This document shows positions 24,538-33,496 of a DNA stretch of 64,000 nucleotides, in pieces; positions within the stretch are counted from its first letter, which is position 1, and each line of letters starts with the position of its first letter. This stretch comes from Agromyces sp. SYSU T00194 (lineage in GTDB: Bacteria > Actinomycetota > Actinomycetes > Actinomycetales > Microbacteriaceae): contig NZ_JBEPJZ010000002.1 of the NCBI RefSeq assembly GCF_040496035.1, positions 248,001-312,000 on the forward strand, in the 5' to 3' direction. Under the pieces are notes generated by a model. The model had not been told where the DNA came from. It did not search any database and was given only the letters and a program-made list of their open reading frames with translations. Position numbers and translations under genes: made by a program.

Positions 24538-27500
24538 TGGGCTGGAACAACCCGCCCATCCCCTGGTCGGAACTCGAGCGCACCCTGTCGGACGCGAGTC
24601 GCCCCGGGCCGCCCCGGCCGATCGCGGACGGCGGCGACGCTCCGGCCTTCTCCCGCAAGCGGCATCCGTACCGCCCGCCCGTCGACGAGGCGCCCGCAGA
24701 GCCCACGGCGACCGTGCCGTACGCCGAACTGCACGTGCACTCCGCGTTCAGCTTCCTCGACGGAGCATCGCAGCCCGAGCGGCTCGTCGAGGAGGCGCAC
24801 CGGCTCGGCCTCGCAGGGCTCGCCCTCACCGACCACGACGGCTTCTACGGCATCGTGCGCTTCGCCGAGGCCGCCGAGGCGTACCCCGAGCTCGCGACCG
24901 CGTACGGCGCGGAGCTCTCGCTCGGCCTCACCACCCCGCAGATGGGCATGGCCGACCCCGAGGGCGACCACCTGCTCGTGCTCGCGCGCGGCGAGGCGGG
25001 CTACCACCGGCTCGCATCGGCCATCACGGCCGGCCAGCTCGCCGGCGGCGAGAAGGGCCGGCCCACCTACGACCTCGACGAGCTCGGCGAGCGGGCGGGC
25101 GGCGAGTGGGCGGTGCTGAGCGGATGCCGCAAGGGCACCGTGCGCCGCGCGCTCGAGACGGGCGGGGCGGATGCCGCGGGGCGCGAGCTCGAGCGCCTGT
25201 CCGAGCGCTTCGGCCGGGAGAACGTGTTCGTGGAGCTGTTCGACCACGGGCATCCGGGCGACCAGGACGCCAACGACCTGCTCGCGGGCCTCGCCGGCCG
25301 CCACGGCATGCCCGTGCTCGCGACCAACGCGGTGCACTTCGCCACGCCGCCCGAGCACCGGCTCGCCTCGGCGGTCGCCGCCGTGCGCGCGCGCCGCAGC
25401 CTCGACGAACTCGACGGCTGGCTGCCCGCGACCGGCACGGCCCACCTGCGCTCGGGCGCCGAGATGGCCGAGCGGTTCCGCCGCTACCCCGGCGCCGTCT
25501 CGCGCACGGTCGAGCTCGCGGAGCAGCTGTCGTTCCGGCTGCGCAGCGCCCGGCCGCGGCTGCCCCGGCAGGAGGTGCCCGAGGGGCACACGCCCATGAG
25601 CTGGCTGCGCGAGCTCGCCTGGCGCGGCGCGGCCGAGCGCTACCCGGGCGACCCGGCGCACGTGCGGGCGAGGATCGCGCAGGAGCTCGACGTCATCGAG
25701 CAGAAGGACTTCCCCGGCTACTTCCTCATCGTGCACGACATCGTGCGGGAGGCGCGCTCCCGGGGCATCCTCTGCCAGGGCCGCGGGTCTGCCGCGAACT
25801 CGGCCGTCTGCTACGTGCTCGGCATCACCGCGGTCGACTCGATCTTCTACGAACTGCCGTTCGAGCGGTTCCTGTCGAGCATGCGCGACGAGGAGCCCGA
25901 CATCGACGTCGACTTCGACTCCGACCGGCGCGAGGAGGTCATCCAGTACGTCTACGAGAAGTACGGCAGGCAGAACGCCGCGCAGGTCGCGAACGTCATC
26001 AGCTACCGGCCGAAGGTCGCCGTGCGCGACATGGCCAAGGCGCTCGGCTACTCCACCGGCCAGCAGGACGCGTGGTCGCGGCAGGTCGAGCGCTGGGGGT
26101 CGGTCGTGTCGACCGACGACCACGACATCCCGCAGCCGGTGGTCGAGCTCGCCGAGCAGGTGCTGGGCTTCCCTCGGCACCTCGGCATCCACTCGGGCGG
26201 CATGGTGCTCACCGACCGGCCCGTCGGCGAGGTGTGCCCCATCGAGCACGCCCGCATGGAGAAGCGCACCGTGCTGCAGTGGGACAAGGACGACTGCGCC
26301 TGGATGGGCCTGGTGAAGTTCGACCTGCTCGGGCTCGGCATGCTCGCCGCGCTCCAGTACGCGATCGACCTCGTGCACGCCGCGACCGGCGAGGAGTGGT
26401 CGCTCGCCACGCTGCCGAAGGAGGAGCAGGCGGTCTACGACATGCTCTGCCGGGCCGACTCGATCGGGGTGTTCCAGGTCGAGAGCCGCGCCCAGATGGG
26501 CACGCTGCCACGCCTCAAGCCCCGCCGGTTCTACGACCTCGTCGTCGAGATCGCGCTCATCCGCCCCGGCCCCGTGCAGGGCGGTGCGGTGCACCCGTAC
26601 ATCCGCCGGGCGACCGGGCAGGAGGAGGTCACCTACCTGCATCCGAAGCTCGAACCCGTGCTCTCGCGCACCAAGGGCGTGCCGCTGTTCCAGGAGCAGC
26701 TCATGCAGATGGCCGTCGCGGTCGGCGACTGCACCGCCGAGGACGCCGACCTGCTGCGCCGCGCGATGGGCTCCAAGCGCGGCATCGAGCGCATCGACTC
26801 GCTGCGCGAGAAGCTCTACGCCGGCATGGCGCGCAACGGCATCGACGCCGAGACCGCCGACGCGATCTACGGCAAGATCCAGGCGTTCGCGAACTTCGGC
26901 TTCGCCGAGAGCCACGCGATCAGCTTCGGCCTGCTCGTCTACGCGAGCTCGTGGTTCAAGCTGCACTACCCCGCCGCGTTCCTCGCCGCGCTGCTGCGCG
27001 CCCAGCCGATGGGGTTCTACTCGCCGCAGACGCTCACCGCCGACGCGCGGCGGCACGAGGTCGAGGTGCTGCGCCCCGACGTGCAGCGGTCGGGCGCCGA
27101 GGCCGTGCTCGAACCGCTCGCAGGCGAGGGGCTCGGTGGGTCGGATGCCGCGCGGCGACCCGCCACGGGGCGCGACGGATGCCTCGATCAGGTGCAGCCG
27201 CCGGTCGGGCCGTTCGAGCGGTCGGCGCCCGACGAGTCGGAGGCGCATCGGCGCGACGGGGCGTTCGCGGTGCGGCTCGGGCTCGCGGAGATCCACTCGA
27301 TCGGTGATGCGGTGGCGGCGCGGATCGTGGCCGAGCGCGAGGCGCGCGGACCGTACCGCGACATGGCCGACGTCGCCCGGCGGGTCGGGCTCGACACCGA
27401 GCAGCTCGAGGCGCTCGCCGCCGCGGGGGCGTTCGCCTGCTTCGACCTCGACCGGCGGCAGGCGCTCTGGCTCGCCGGCGAGGCCGCGCAGGACCGCCCC

Positions 27501-27968
27501 GACACGCTCGCAGGTTCCGTCGTGGTCGTGCAGCCGCCGCTGCTGCCGATGCTCACCGACGCCGAGCAGGTGGTCTACGACCTCTGGGCGACCGGCGTCT
27601 CGACCGACGACCACCCGATCCGGCACGTGCGCGAGTACCTCGACGCGCGCGGGGCGATCCGCATCGACCGGCTCGGTGCGGCCCAGCACGGCCGGCGCAT
27701 CGAGGTGGGCGGGGTCGTCACCCACCGGCAGCGGCCTGCGACCGCGAGCGGCATCACGTTCCTGAACCTCGAGGACGAGTCGGGCACGCTGAACGTCATC
27801 GCCGGCGTCGGCGTCTGGACGCGCTACCGGCGCGTGGCCCGCGAGGCGCCCGCGATGGTCGTGCGCGGGGTGCTCGAACGCTCCCCCGAGGGCGTGACGA
27901 ACCTCGTCGCCGACCGGTTCGAGTCGCTCGCCGTGTCGGCCGCGAACCGGTCGCGCGACTTCCGCTGA
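24537..27968 (+). CDS. dnaE2: Error-prone DNA polymerase DnaE2 (ImuC)
   Basis: A 1143-residue C-family polymerase. Near residue 60 begins the PHP domain (YAELHVHSAFSFLDGAS, LALTDHDGFYG). The polymerase palm has PDIDVDFDSDRREEVIQYVYEKYG with the catalytic aspartates, plus GRGSAANSAVCYVLGIT and ALIRPGPVQGGAVHPYIRR. HhH repeats and a C-terminal OB-fold (IEVGGVVTHRQRPATASGITFLNLEDESG) follow, and the beta-clamp region is reduced as in DnaE2. A poorly conserved Gly/Arg insert is seen near residues 860-885. SOS-induced translesion synthesis and mutagenesis is the known family role. The start at 24537 overlaps the imuB stop. Confidence 0.95.
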   Translation: MGWNNPPIPWSELERTLSDASRPGPPRPIADGGDAPAFSRKRHPYRPPVDEAPAEPTATVPYAELHVHSAFSFLDGASQPERLVEEAHRLGLAGLALTDHDGFYGIVRFAEAAEAYPELATAYGAELSLGLTTPQMGMADPEGDHLLVLARGEAGYHRLASAITAGQLAGGEKGRPTYDLDELGERAGGEWAVLSGCRKGTVRRALETGGADAAGRELERLSERFGRENVFVELFDHGHPGDQDANDLLAGLAGRHGMPVLATNAVHFATPPEHRLASAVAAVRARRSLDELDGWLPATGTAHLRSGAEMAERFRRYPGAVSRTVELAEQLSFRLRSARPRLPRQEVPEGHTPMSWLRELAWRGAAERYPGDPAHVRARIAQELDVIEQKDFPGYFLIVHDIVREARSRGILCQGRGSAANSAVCYVLGITAVDSIFYELPFERFLSSMRDEEPDIDVDFDSDRREEVIQYVYEKYGRQNAAQVANVISYRPKVAVRDMAKALGYSTGQQDAWSRQVERWGSVVSTDDHDIPQPVVELAEQVLGFPRHLGIHSGGMVLTDRPVGEVCPIEHARMEKRTVLQWDKDDCAWMGLVKFDLLGLGMLAALQYAIDLVHAATGEEWSLATLPKEEQAVYDMLCRADSIGVFQVESRAQMGTLPRLKPRRFYDLVVEIALIRPGPVQGGAVHPYIRRATGQEEVTYLHPKLEPVLSRTKGVPLFQEQLMQMAVAVGDCTAEDADLLRRAMGSKRGIERIDSLREKLYAGMARNGIDAETADAIYGKIQAFANFGFAESHAISFGLLVYASSWFKLHYPAAFLAALLRAQPMGFYSPQTLTADARRHEVEVLRPDVQRSGAEAVLEPLAGEGLGGSDAARRPATGRDGCLDQVQPPVGPFERSAPDESEAHRRDGAFAVRLGLAEIHSIGDAVAARIVAEREARGPYRDMADVARRVGLDTEQLEALAAAGAFACFDLDRRQALWLAGEAAQDRPDTLAGSVVVVQPPLLPMLTDAEQVVYDLWATGVSTDDHPIRHVREYLDARGAIRIDRLGAAQHGRRIEVGGVVTHRQRPATASGITFLNLEDESGTLNVIAGVGVWTRYRRVAREAPAMVVRGVLERSPEGVTNLVADRFESLAVSAANRSRDFR

Positions 27969-28070
27969 CGCGCGCTGCGCGACGCCGAGGGCGCGTCCGC
28001 GACGGCGGGAGTAGCGTGAGGATCGGGTCGCGCCGTCCGCGGCGCGTCCGCCCGGGAGGGGGTGGGCAGG

Positions 28071-29237
28071 ATGCCGCCGGGATCGTCCGCGCCGCTGTAC
28101 ACCCGAGCGTTCATCGCGCTGACCGCGACCGAACTGCTGTACTTCACCGCGACGGGGATGTCGCTGTACGCGCTGCCGCTGTTCGTCACCGGACCGCTCG
28201 GCGGCGACGAGGCCGGCGCCGGACTCGCGGTGGGCGCGTTCGCCGTGTCCGCCCTCGTCCTGCGGCCCTTCGCGGGGCGGCTGAGCGACCGGGTGGGGCG
28301 TCGTCCGCTCATCCTCGGCGGGGCGCTGCTGGCGGCCGTGGCGCTCGCGCTGCTCCTCGTCGCCGCGCACCTCGCCGTGGTGGTGCTGCTGCGCCTGCTC
28401 GCCGGCGTCGCCGAGGCCGCGTTCTTCGTCGCGATCTTCGCCGCGGTCGCCGACCTGGCCCCGCCCGAGCGCACGGGCGAGGCGCTCTCGATCAACTCGC
28501 TCGGGCTCTACCTCGGCCTCACGTTCGGCCCGCCGCTCGCGGAGGCGCTGCTCGGGTTCGGCGGGTTCCCGACCGTGTGGATCGGCGCGACCGCGCTGGC
28601 GCTGGCGGGTGCCGGGCTCGGCCTCCTCGTCGGCGAGACCAGCACCGCGCGCACGCCGCCGGGGGCGCCGCTGCACATCCTCCACCGCCCCGCGGTCCCG
28701 ATCTCGCTCGGCTTCCTCACCGCGCTCATCGCGATGGGCGGGTACCTGGCCTTCGCATCGCTCCACGCCCAGTCCATCGGGGTCCCGAACGCCAGCCTCG
28801 CCCTCCTCACGTTCGGCGCGGTGGTCGTGGTGTGCCGCATCGCGTTCGCGCGCGTGCCCGACCGCCTGCCGTCGCTGCCGCTCGGCGCCTCCGCGCTGGC
28901 GGGCATCGCCGCCGGACTGGTCATCGCGGCCGCCTGGCAGGACCTCGCCGGGCTGCTCGTCGGCGCCGCCGTGCTCGGCGTGGGCGTGGCGTACAGCACG
29001 CCCGCATTCTTCTCCGCGGTGTTCGCCACGGCCGCACCGAACGAGCGTGGCCTCGCCTCCGGCACCGCGAGCGCCGCCATCGACCTGGGCCTCGGCATCG
29101 GGCCGATCCTCCTCGGCCTCGTGGCCGCGTCGTCGGGCATCGCCTGGGCGTTCGCCGTCGGCGCGCTCGTCGCGCTCGCCGGTGCCGCCTGGACGCTCGG
29201 CCTCGCGCACCGGACGCGGTCGCGCGCCGCGGGCTGA
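28071..29237 (+). CDS. MFS transporter
   Basis: A 388-residue major facilitator protein with twelve hydrophobic segments and the loop 2-3 signature GRLSDRVGRRPLIL near residue 73. The later region GVGVAYSTPAFFSAVFATAAPNERGLASGTASAAIDLGLGIGP resembles drug and sugar exporters of the DHA1/SET type. The ATG at 28071 is favoured because GGAGGGGG sits 8-9 nt upstream; a GTG at 28062 is inside that ribosome site. TAGCGT at 28013-28018 is the probable -10. Substrate unknown. Confidence 0.85.
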   Translation: MPPGSSAPLYTRAFIALTATELLYFTATGMSLYALPLFVTGPLGGDEAGAGLAVGAFAVSALVLRPFAGRLSDRVGRRPLILGGALLAAVALALLLVAAHLAVVVLLRLLAGVAEAAFFVAIFAAVADLAPPERTGEALSINSLGLYLGLTFGPPLAEALLGFGGFPTVWIGATALALAGAGLGLLVGETSTARTPPGAPLHILHRPAVPISLGFLTALIAMGGYLAFASLHAQSIGVPNASLALLTFGAVVVVCRIAFARVPDRLPSLPLGASALAGIAAGLVIAAAWQDLAGLLVGAAVLGVGVAYSTPAFFSAVFATAAPNERGLASGTASAAIDLGLGIGPILLGLVAASSGIAWAFAVGALVALAGAAWTLGLAHRTRSRAAG

Positions 29238-29404
29238 CCCGCACCCGCCGGGGCGGCTCGCCGAGCCGGCGGAGACGCGGAACGGTGAGCGGACGGGAGG
29301 GGCGAGCCGGCGTGCGGAAGTCGTCGAGGGCGGGCGCGCACGCCGGAGGCAGGCCCGCGGGGTGTCGGGCGCACGCGCGCCGGCGGCTCGGCTAGCCTCG
29401 TGCG

Positions 29405-30268
29405 GTGCCCCTCGACAGCGACCCCCACGACCGGTACGGCAGCGACGTCCTCGCGGGCGACTGGCGCGCTCGGGGCCGGCGCACGATCCCCGACGTGCCG
29501 GCCGAACGCGACCTCGTCGTCGAGCGCGCCGACACCGGTTGGTGCGGCGCGGTCATCGGCTTCGAGCAGCGGCACGTGGTGCTCGAGGACCGGCACGGCG
29601 CACGCCGCCTGTTCCCGCTCGGCACCGGGTTCCTGGTCGACGGCGAGCCGGTCCGGCTCACCGCCCCGGCGATGCGGGCTCCCACCGGACGCACGCGCAC
29701 CGCATCCGGCTCGTTCGCCGTGCCGCAGCAGCGCGCGCGCACGGCGCGGGCGAGCCGCATCTTCGTCGAGGGCCGGCACGACGCGGAGCTCGTCGAGAAG
29801 GTCTGGGGCGCCGACCTCCGCGCCGAGGGCGTCGTGGTCGAGTACCTCGAGGGCGTCGACGACCTCGACGCGATCGTGCGTGAGACCGCTCCGGCCGCCG
29901 ACCGGCGCATCGGCGTGCTCGTCGACCACCTCGTGACGGGCTCGAAGGAGCGGGCGATCGCCGACCGGGTCGCACGTGGGCCGTACGGCGCCCACGTGCT
30001 CGTGGTCGGGCACCCCTACGTCGACGTCTGGCAGGCCGTGAAGCCCGCACGACTCGGGGTGCGGGCGTGGCCGGTGATCCCGCGCGGCACGTCGTGGAAG
30101 CACGGCGTGTGCGCGGCCTTCGGCTGGCCGCACGACGACCAGGCGGACATCGCGCGGGCCTGGCAGCGCATCCTCGGCGCGGTGCGCGACTGGAACGACC
30201 TCGAGCCCGAGCTGCTCGGCCGCGTCGAGGAGCTCATCGACTTCGTCACGGCGGGCGAGGACCGCTGA
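29405..30268 (+). CDS. DUF3097 family protein
   Basis: A 287-residue soluble protein matching DUF3097: DRYGSDVLAGDWRARGRRTIPDVPAE at the N-terminus and a TOPRIM-like middle (RIFVEGRHDAELVEKVWGADLRAEGVVVEYLEGVDDL, IGVLVDHLVTGSKE, HVLVVGHPYVDVWQAVKP). The EGRHDAEL and DHL blocks resemble the metal-binding Glu and Asp of TOPRIM domains, so nucleic-acid activity is possible but unproven. GTG 29405 follows TAGCCT (29393-29398) by 6 nt with no SD: a leaderless start. The 167-bp gap before it holds only a weak hairpin (29252-29266). Confidence 0.85.
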   Translation: MPLDSDPHDRYGSDVLAGDWRARGRRTIPDVPAERDLVVERADTGWCGAVIGFEQRHVVLEDRHGARRLFPLGTGFLVDGEPVRLTAPAMRAPTGRTRTASGSFAVPQQRARTARASRIFVEGRHDAELVEKVWGADLRAEGVVVEYLEGVDDLDAIVRETAPAADRRIGVLVDHLVTGSKERAIADRVARGPYGAHVLVVGHPYVDVWQAVKPARLGVRAWPVIPRGTSWKHGVCAAFGWPHDDQADIARAWQRILGAVRDWNDLEPELLGRVEELIDFVTAGEDR

Positions 30269-30313
30269 CCGGCCCACGCCGGCCGGCTCCCGGAGGCGCC
30301 GGACGGCCCCCGA

Positions 30314-31399
30314 TCAGCCGATCGTGGTGCCGAAGGCCAGGCCGAGCACGTAGGTGACGCCCGCCGCCCCCAGGCCGATCGCGAGCTGCCGCAGCGCCCG
30401 CTTGCCGGGCGAGGCGCCCGACAGGATGCCCACGACGGCGCCGGTCGCCAGCAGCGCGATGCTCACGAGCACGAGCGCCACGACGAGCGCGAGGGTGCCG
30501 TCGGCGCCGAAGAGGTACGGCAGCACGGGGATCAGCGCCCCCGTCGCGAAGAAGCAGAAGCTGGAGATCGCCGCCGCCATTCCGGTGCCCACGGCCTCCG
30601 CCTCGTCGTGGGCGGCGGGGATCGCCGTCGAGTCGACGGCGCCCTTCGCCCGCACGCCCGCGATCACGCGCCCGGCATGGGCCGTGGCGTCGGCGGGGTC
30701 CATCCCGCGCGCCCGGTAGACGAGCGCCAGTTCGTTGGCGTCGACGTCGAGGTCGGGCAGCGCGGCACGTGCGGCGGGGTCGGGGGCGGATGCCTCGAGC
30801 AGTTCGCGCTGCGAACGCACCGACACGTACTCCCCAGCGCCCATCGAGAGGGCACCTGCGAGCAGGCCCGCGATGCCCGTGAAGAGCACGACCCCGCGGT
30901 CGACGCCGGTCGCGGCCATGCCGAGCACGAGGGCCAGGTTCGACACGAGTCCGTCGTTGGCGCCGAACACGGCGGCGCGGAACGTGCCCGACAGGCGGCG
31001 GCGCCCGCGCGCGGCGAGGCCGCGGACGACCTCGCCGTGGATCTTCTCGTCGGCGGCCATGGCCCGCGTGGCATCGGGGTCGTCGGCGTACGGCGACCGG
31101 GCCTCCGCCTGCTGGGCCAGCGCCAGCACGAAGATCGAGCCGAACCGGCGTGCGAGCCCGGCGAGCATGCGCGTGCGGAAGTCGGCGCGGGGCAGGCGCG
31201 CGTCGTCGTCGCCGAGCAGCCGGAGCCAGTGCTCCTCGTGGCGTCGCTCGGCGTCGGCGAGGGCGAGGAGGATCTCGCGCTCCTCGCCGTCGCGACGTCC
31301 GGCGAGCTCGCGGTACACCGCGCCCTCGGCGCGCTCGTCGGCGAGGTACCGCCGCCACTTCGCGCGCGCGGCGGCTTCCGATCGTGCGTCCACCGGCAT
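30314..31399 (-). CDS. MbfA-like iron exporter (rubrerythrin domain fused to VIT1/CCC1 transporter)
   Basis: A 361-residue two-part protein. The N-terminal about 130 residues form a rubrerythrin/ferritin-like helical domain with di-iron ligands of the ExxH type (AERRHEEHW near residue 51, ADEKIHGEV near 116). The C-terminal part is a VIT1/CCC1 transporter with FGANDGLVSNLALVLGMAATG, SMGAGEYVSVRSQREL and five membrane segments. The same architecture is MbfA, a membrane-bound ferritin that exports iron or manganese and protects from peroxide. ATG 31399 has GGGAGGAG 5 nt upstream. TAGCGT (31436-31441, minus strand) and a stem-loop at the RNA 5' end precede it. Confidence 0.88.
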   Translation of the reverse strand: MPVDARSEAAARAKWRRYLADERAEGAVYRELAGRRDGEEREILLALADAERRHEEHWLRLLGDDDARLPRADFRTRMLAGLARRFGSIFVLALAQQAEARSPYADDPDATRAMAADEKIHGEVVRGLAARGRRRLSGTFRAAVFGANDGLVSNLALVLGMAATGVDRGVVLFTGIAGLLAGALSMGAGEYVSVRSQRELLEASAPDPAARAALPDLDVDANELALVYRARGMDPADATAHAGRVIAGVRAKGAVDSTAIPAAHDEAEAVGTGMAAAISSFCFFATGALIPVLPYLFGADGTLALVVALVLVSIALLATGAVVGILSGASPGKRALRQLAIGLGAAGVTYVLGLAFGTTIG

Positions 31400-31412
31400 C
31401 GCAACTCCTCCC

Positions 31413-31441
31413 GTCGGCCCGTGCGGCCGACGACCACGCTA
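31413..31441 (-). promoter_or_regulatory. mbfA-like gene promoter with 5'-end stem-loop or operator
   Basis: TAGCGT at 31441-31436 (minus strand) predicts a start near 31429. GTCGGCC (31413-31419) and GGCCGAC (31425-31431) form a perfect 7-bp inverted repeat with a 5-nt loop exactly at that point, followed by the SD GGGAGGAG. It could be an RNA stabiliser or an operator for a metal-responsive repressor. Confidence 0.45.
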
Positions 31442-31515
31442 GCGGCGCGGTCTGCCGGGACCGGCACCGGAGCACCGGATTGGCAGCATTTCGGAGTGCC
31501 GAACGCCCGCCGGCA

Positions 31516-31995
31516 TCAGCGCACGAGTTCCTGCCAGCCGTCGCCGTCGGCGTACTCGAAGATGAGGTTGGTCTCGGTGTGGGCGACCGCCGGATGCCCC
31601 GTGAGGTAGCTGAGCACGAACTCGCGCAGCTCGCTCGCGTCGCGGGCGGCGACATGCAGCAGGTAGTCCTCCGCACCCGCCATGTGGAACAGCCCGAGCA
31701 CCCCCGGGAAGTGCGTCGCGGCCTTGCGGAACTCGTCGATCTCGCTGCGCGCGTGCTTGACGAGCCGCACCGCGATGAGCGCCTGGAGCGACGCCCCGAG
31801 GGCCTCGAGGTCGATGTCGACGTGGTAGCCGCGGATGTAGCCGCCAGCCTGGAGCTTGCGGATGCGCAGCGACACCGTGGACTCGGCGACGCCGACCTCG
31901 GCGGCGAGGGCGGAGCCGGACGCGCGTGCGTTGGCGGAGAGGGCGCGCAGCAGGGCGCGGTCGATGCGGTCGAGCTCGGGTGGCTGGGCGTGCAT
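31516..31995 (-). CDS. Lrp/AsnC family transcriptional regulator
   Basis: A 159-residue feast/famine regulator: N-terminal HTH (LDRIDRALLRALSANARASGSALAAEVGVAESTVSLRIRKLQAGGYIRGY) and C-terminal RAM domain (LQALIAVRLVKHARSEIDEFRKAATHFPGVLGLFHMAGAEDYLLHV). ATG 31995 has GAGGAA 5 nt upstream. It lies 44 bp downstream of the DHA2 transporter gene on the same strand, so it may regulate that exporter, as AsnC-type regulators often control an adjacent amino-acid or drug transporter. Confidence 0.92.
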   Translation of the reverse strand: MHAQPPELDRIDRALLRALSANARASGSALAAEVGVAESTVSLRIRKLQAGGYIRGYHVDIDLEALGASLQALIAVRLVKHARSEIDEFRKAATHFPGVLGLFHMAGAEDYLLHVAARDASELREFVLSYLTGHPAVAHTETNLIFEYADGDGWQELVR

Positions 31996-32039
31996 GCGAT
32001 TCCTCGAGGTCGGGGGCGGGCGCGGGGCGGAGCGGTCGG

Positions 32040-33473
32040 TCAGCCGGTCGTGCCGGCATCGGGCGGTTCGACGACGGGCAGCGGACCGGTCGTCGGCGGG
32101 CCGTCGACGACGAGTGCCTCCACCCGCACCGGTTCCGGGCGGTTGGTGATGCCGAGTGCCGAGATGACACCGCCGATCGCGAGCATGCCGGCGGTGGCGA
32201 TCGCGGCGCGGTGGTAGCCGACCACGTCGAGCGCGGTGCCGACGATCACGCCCGAGAAGGCGACCGCGACGAGTCCGGCGATGCGGGCGATCGCGTTGTT
32301 CACGGCCGAGCCGATCCCGGCGTGCGACGGGTCGACCGCGCCGAGGATGGCCGAGGTGAGCGGGGCGACCGTGATCGCCATGCCCAGCCCGAGGAGGAGC
32401 ACGCCCGGGAAGAACTGGGTCCAGTAGAACGCGTCCGCGTCGACCGCGAGCGTGAGCAGGAACCCGACCGCGCACACCAGCGGCCCGACGGCCATGAACA
32501 GGCGCGGTCCGTAGCGGCCCGACAGCCCGCCGAACCAGGACCCGAGGAGCACGAGCATGATCGTCGGGGGCAGCGTCGCGAGGCCGGCTTGGAGCGCGCC
32601 GTAGCCGCCGACCTCCTGCACGAAGATCGTGATCGCGAACGGCCCGAACGCGAAGCCGGCGTAGACGAACCAGGTCGCGAGGTTGCCGATGCCGAAGTTG
32701 CGCGACCGGAACAGCGCGAGGGGCAGCATGGGCGCGGGGACGCGGGACTCCCACCAGATGAAGGCGGCGAGGGCGACGACGCCCACGACGAACGGCACCA
32801 GGATGACGGGCGAGCCCCAGCCGAAGCGCCCCTGCTCGATGAGCGCGAACACCGTGCCCCCGAGGCCCAGCACGCCGAGCAGGGCCCCCACCCAGTCGAC
32901 CCGCGGCCGGTGGAGCAGCGGCTCGTCGCGGCCGAGGGCCCGCATGAGCGCCAGCACGACCACGATCGGCACGATGTTGATGGCGAAGATCAGCCGCCAG
33001 GAGACCGTGTCGACGAGCAGTCCGCCGAGCAGCGGCCCGACGAGGAAGGCCGAGGTCGTCCAGGCCGTCCAGCGGCCGATGGCGCGCCCCTGCTCCGGAC
33101 CCGAGAACGTCGAGACGATGAGCGCGAGCGAGCTCGGCACGAGCAGCGCGCCGGCGGCGCCCTGGAGTCCGCGGGAGAGCACCAGGATCTCTCCGGTCGG
33201 CGCGAACGCGCACAGCAGCGAGGTCACCCCGAATCCGTAGAGCCCGATTCGGATGATGCGCAACCGCCCGAACGAGTCGGAGAGCGACCCGGCGATGAGG
33301 ATCAACGACCCGAGGGTCAGCAGGTAGGCGTCGACGACCCACTGCTGCAGCACCAGTCCCCCGCCCATCTCCCCGGAGATCGCGGGCAGCGCCACGTTCG
33401 TGATCGCGCCGTCGAGGAAGGCGCAGAACGAGACGATGACGGCGACGACGAGGACTCGCGAGGAGCGGCTCAC
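32040..33473 (-). CDS. MFS transporter, DHA2 (14-helix) family
   Basis: A 477-residue drug:proton antiporter-like protein with about fourteen hydrophobic segments. Motif A is LSDSFGRLRIIRIGLYGF, and the DHA2 features AFLDGAITNVALPAISGEM, QWVVDAYLLTLGSLILIAGSL and motif C GRWTAWTTSAFLVGPLLGGLLVDTVSWRLIF are present. The GTG start at 33473 follows TATCGT (33480-33485, minus strand) by 6 nt, with no SD: leaderless. The frame extends about 37 codons further upstream into a region without transporter features. Probable efflux; substrate unknown. Confidence 0.9.
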   Translation of the reverse strand: MSRSSRVLVVAVIVSFCAFLDGAITNVALPAISGEMGGGLVLQQWVVDAYLLTLGSLILIAGSLSDSFGRLRIIRIGLYGFGVTSLLCAFAPTGEILVLSRGLQGAAGALLVPSSLALIVSTFSGPEQGRAIGRWTAWTTSAFLVGPLLGGLLVDTVSWRLIFAINIVPIVVVLALMRALGRDEPLLHRPRVDWVGALLGVLGLGGTVFALIEQGRFGWGSPVILVPFVVGVVALAAFIWWESRVPAPMLPLALFRSRNFGIGNLATWFVYAGFAFGPFAITIFVQEVGGYGALQAGLATLPPTIMLVLLGSWFGGLSGRYGPRLFMAVGPLVCAVGFLLTLAVDADAFYWTQFFPGVLLLGLGMAITVAPLTSAILGAVDPSHAGIGSAVNNAIARIAGLVAVAFSGVIVGTALDVVGYHRAAIATAGMLAIGGVISALGITNRPEPVRVEALVVDGPPTTGPLPVVEPPDAGTTG

Positions 33474-33496
33474 GTGGACACGATAGCGCCGCGCGC

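Noticed and set aside
23325..29210. Very long minus-strand open frame (1961 codons) opposite imuB, dnaE2 and the MFS gene
   Set aside because: GC-rich third positions remove stop codons on the opposite strand. The translation is Arg/Glu/His/Asp-rich with no domain, while the plus strand encodes clear proteins.
30269..30313. Terminator between DUF3097 and the MbfA-like gene
   Set aside because: Only short 5-bp G+C stems with several alternative pairings are possible; too weak to call.
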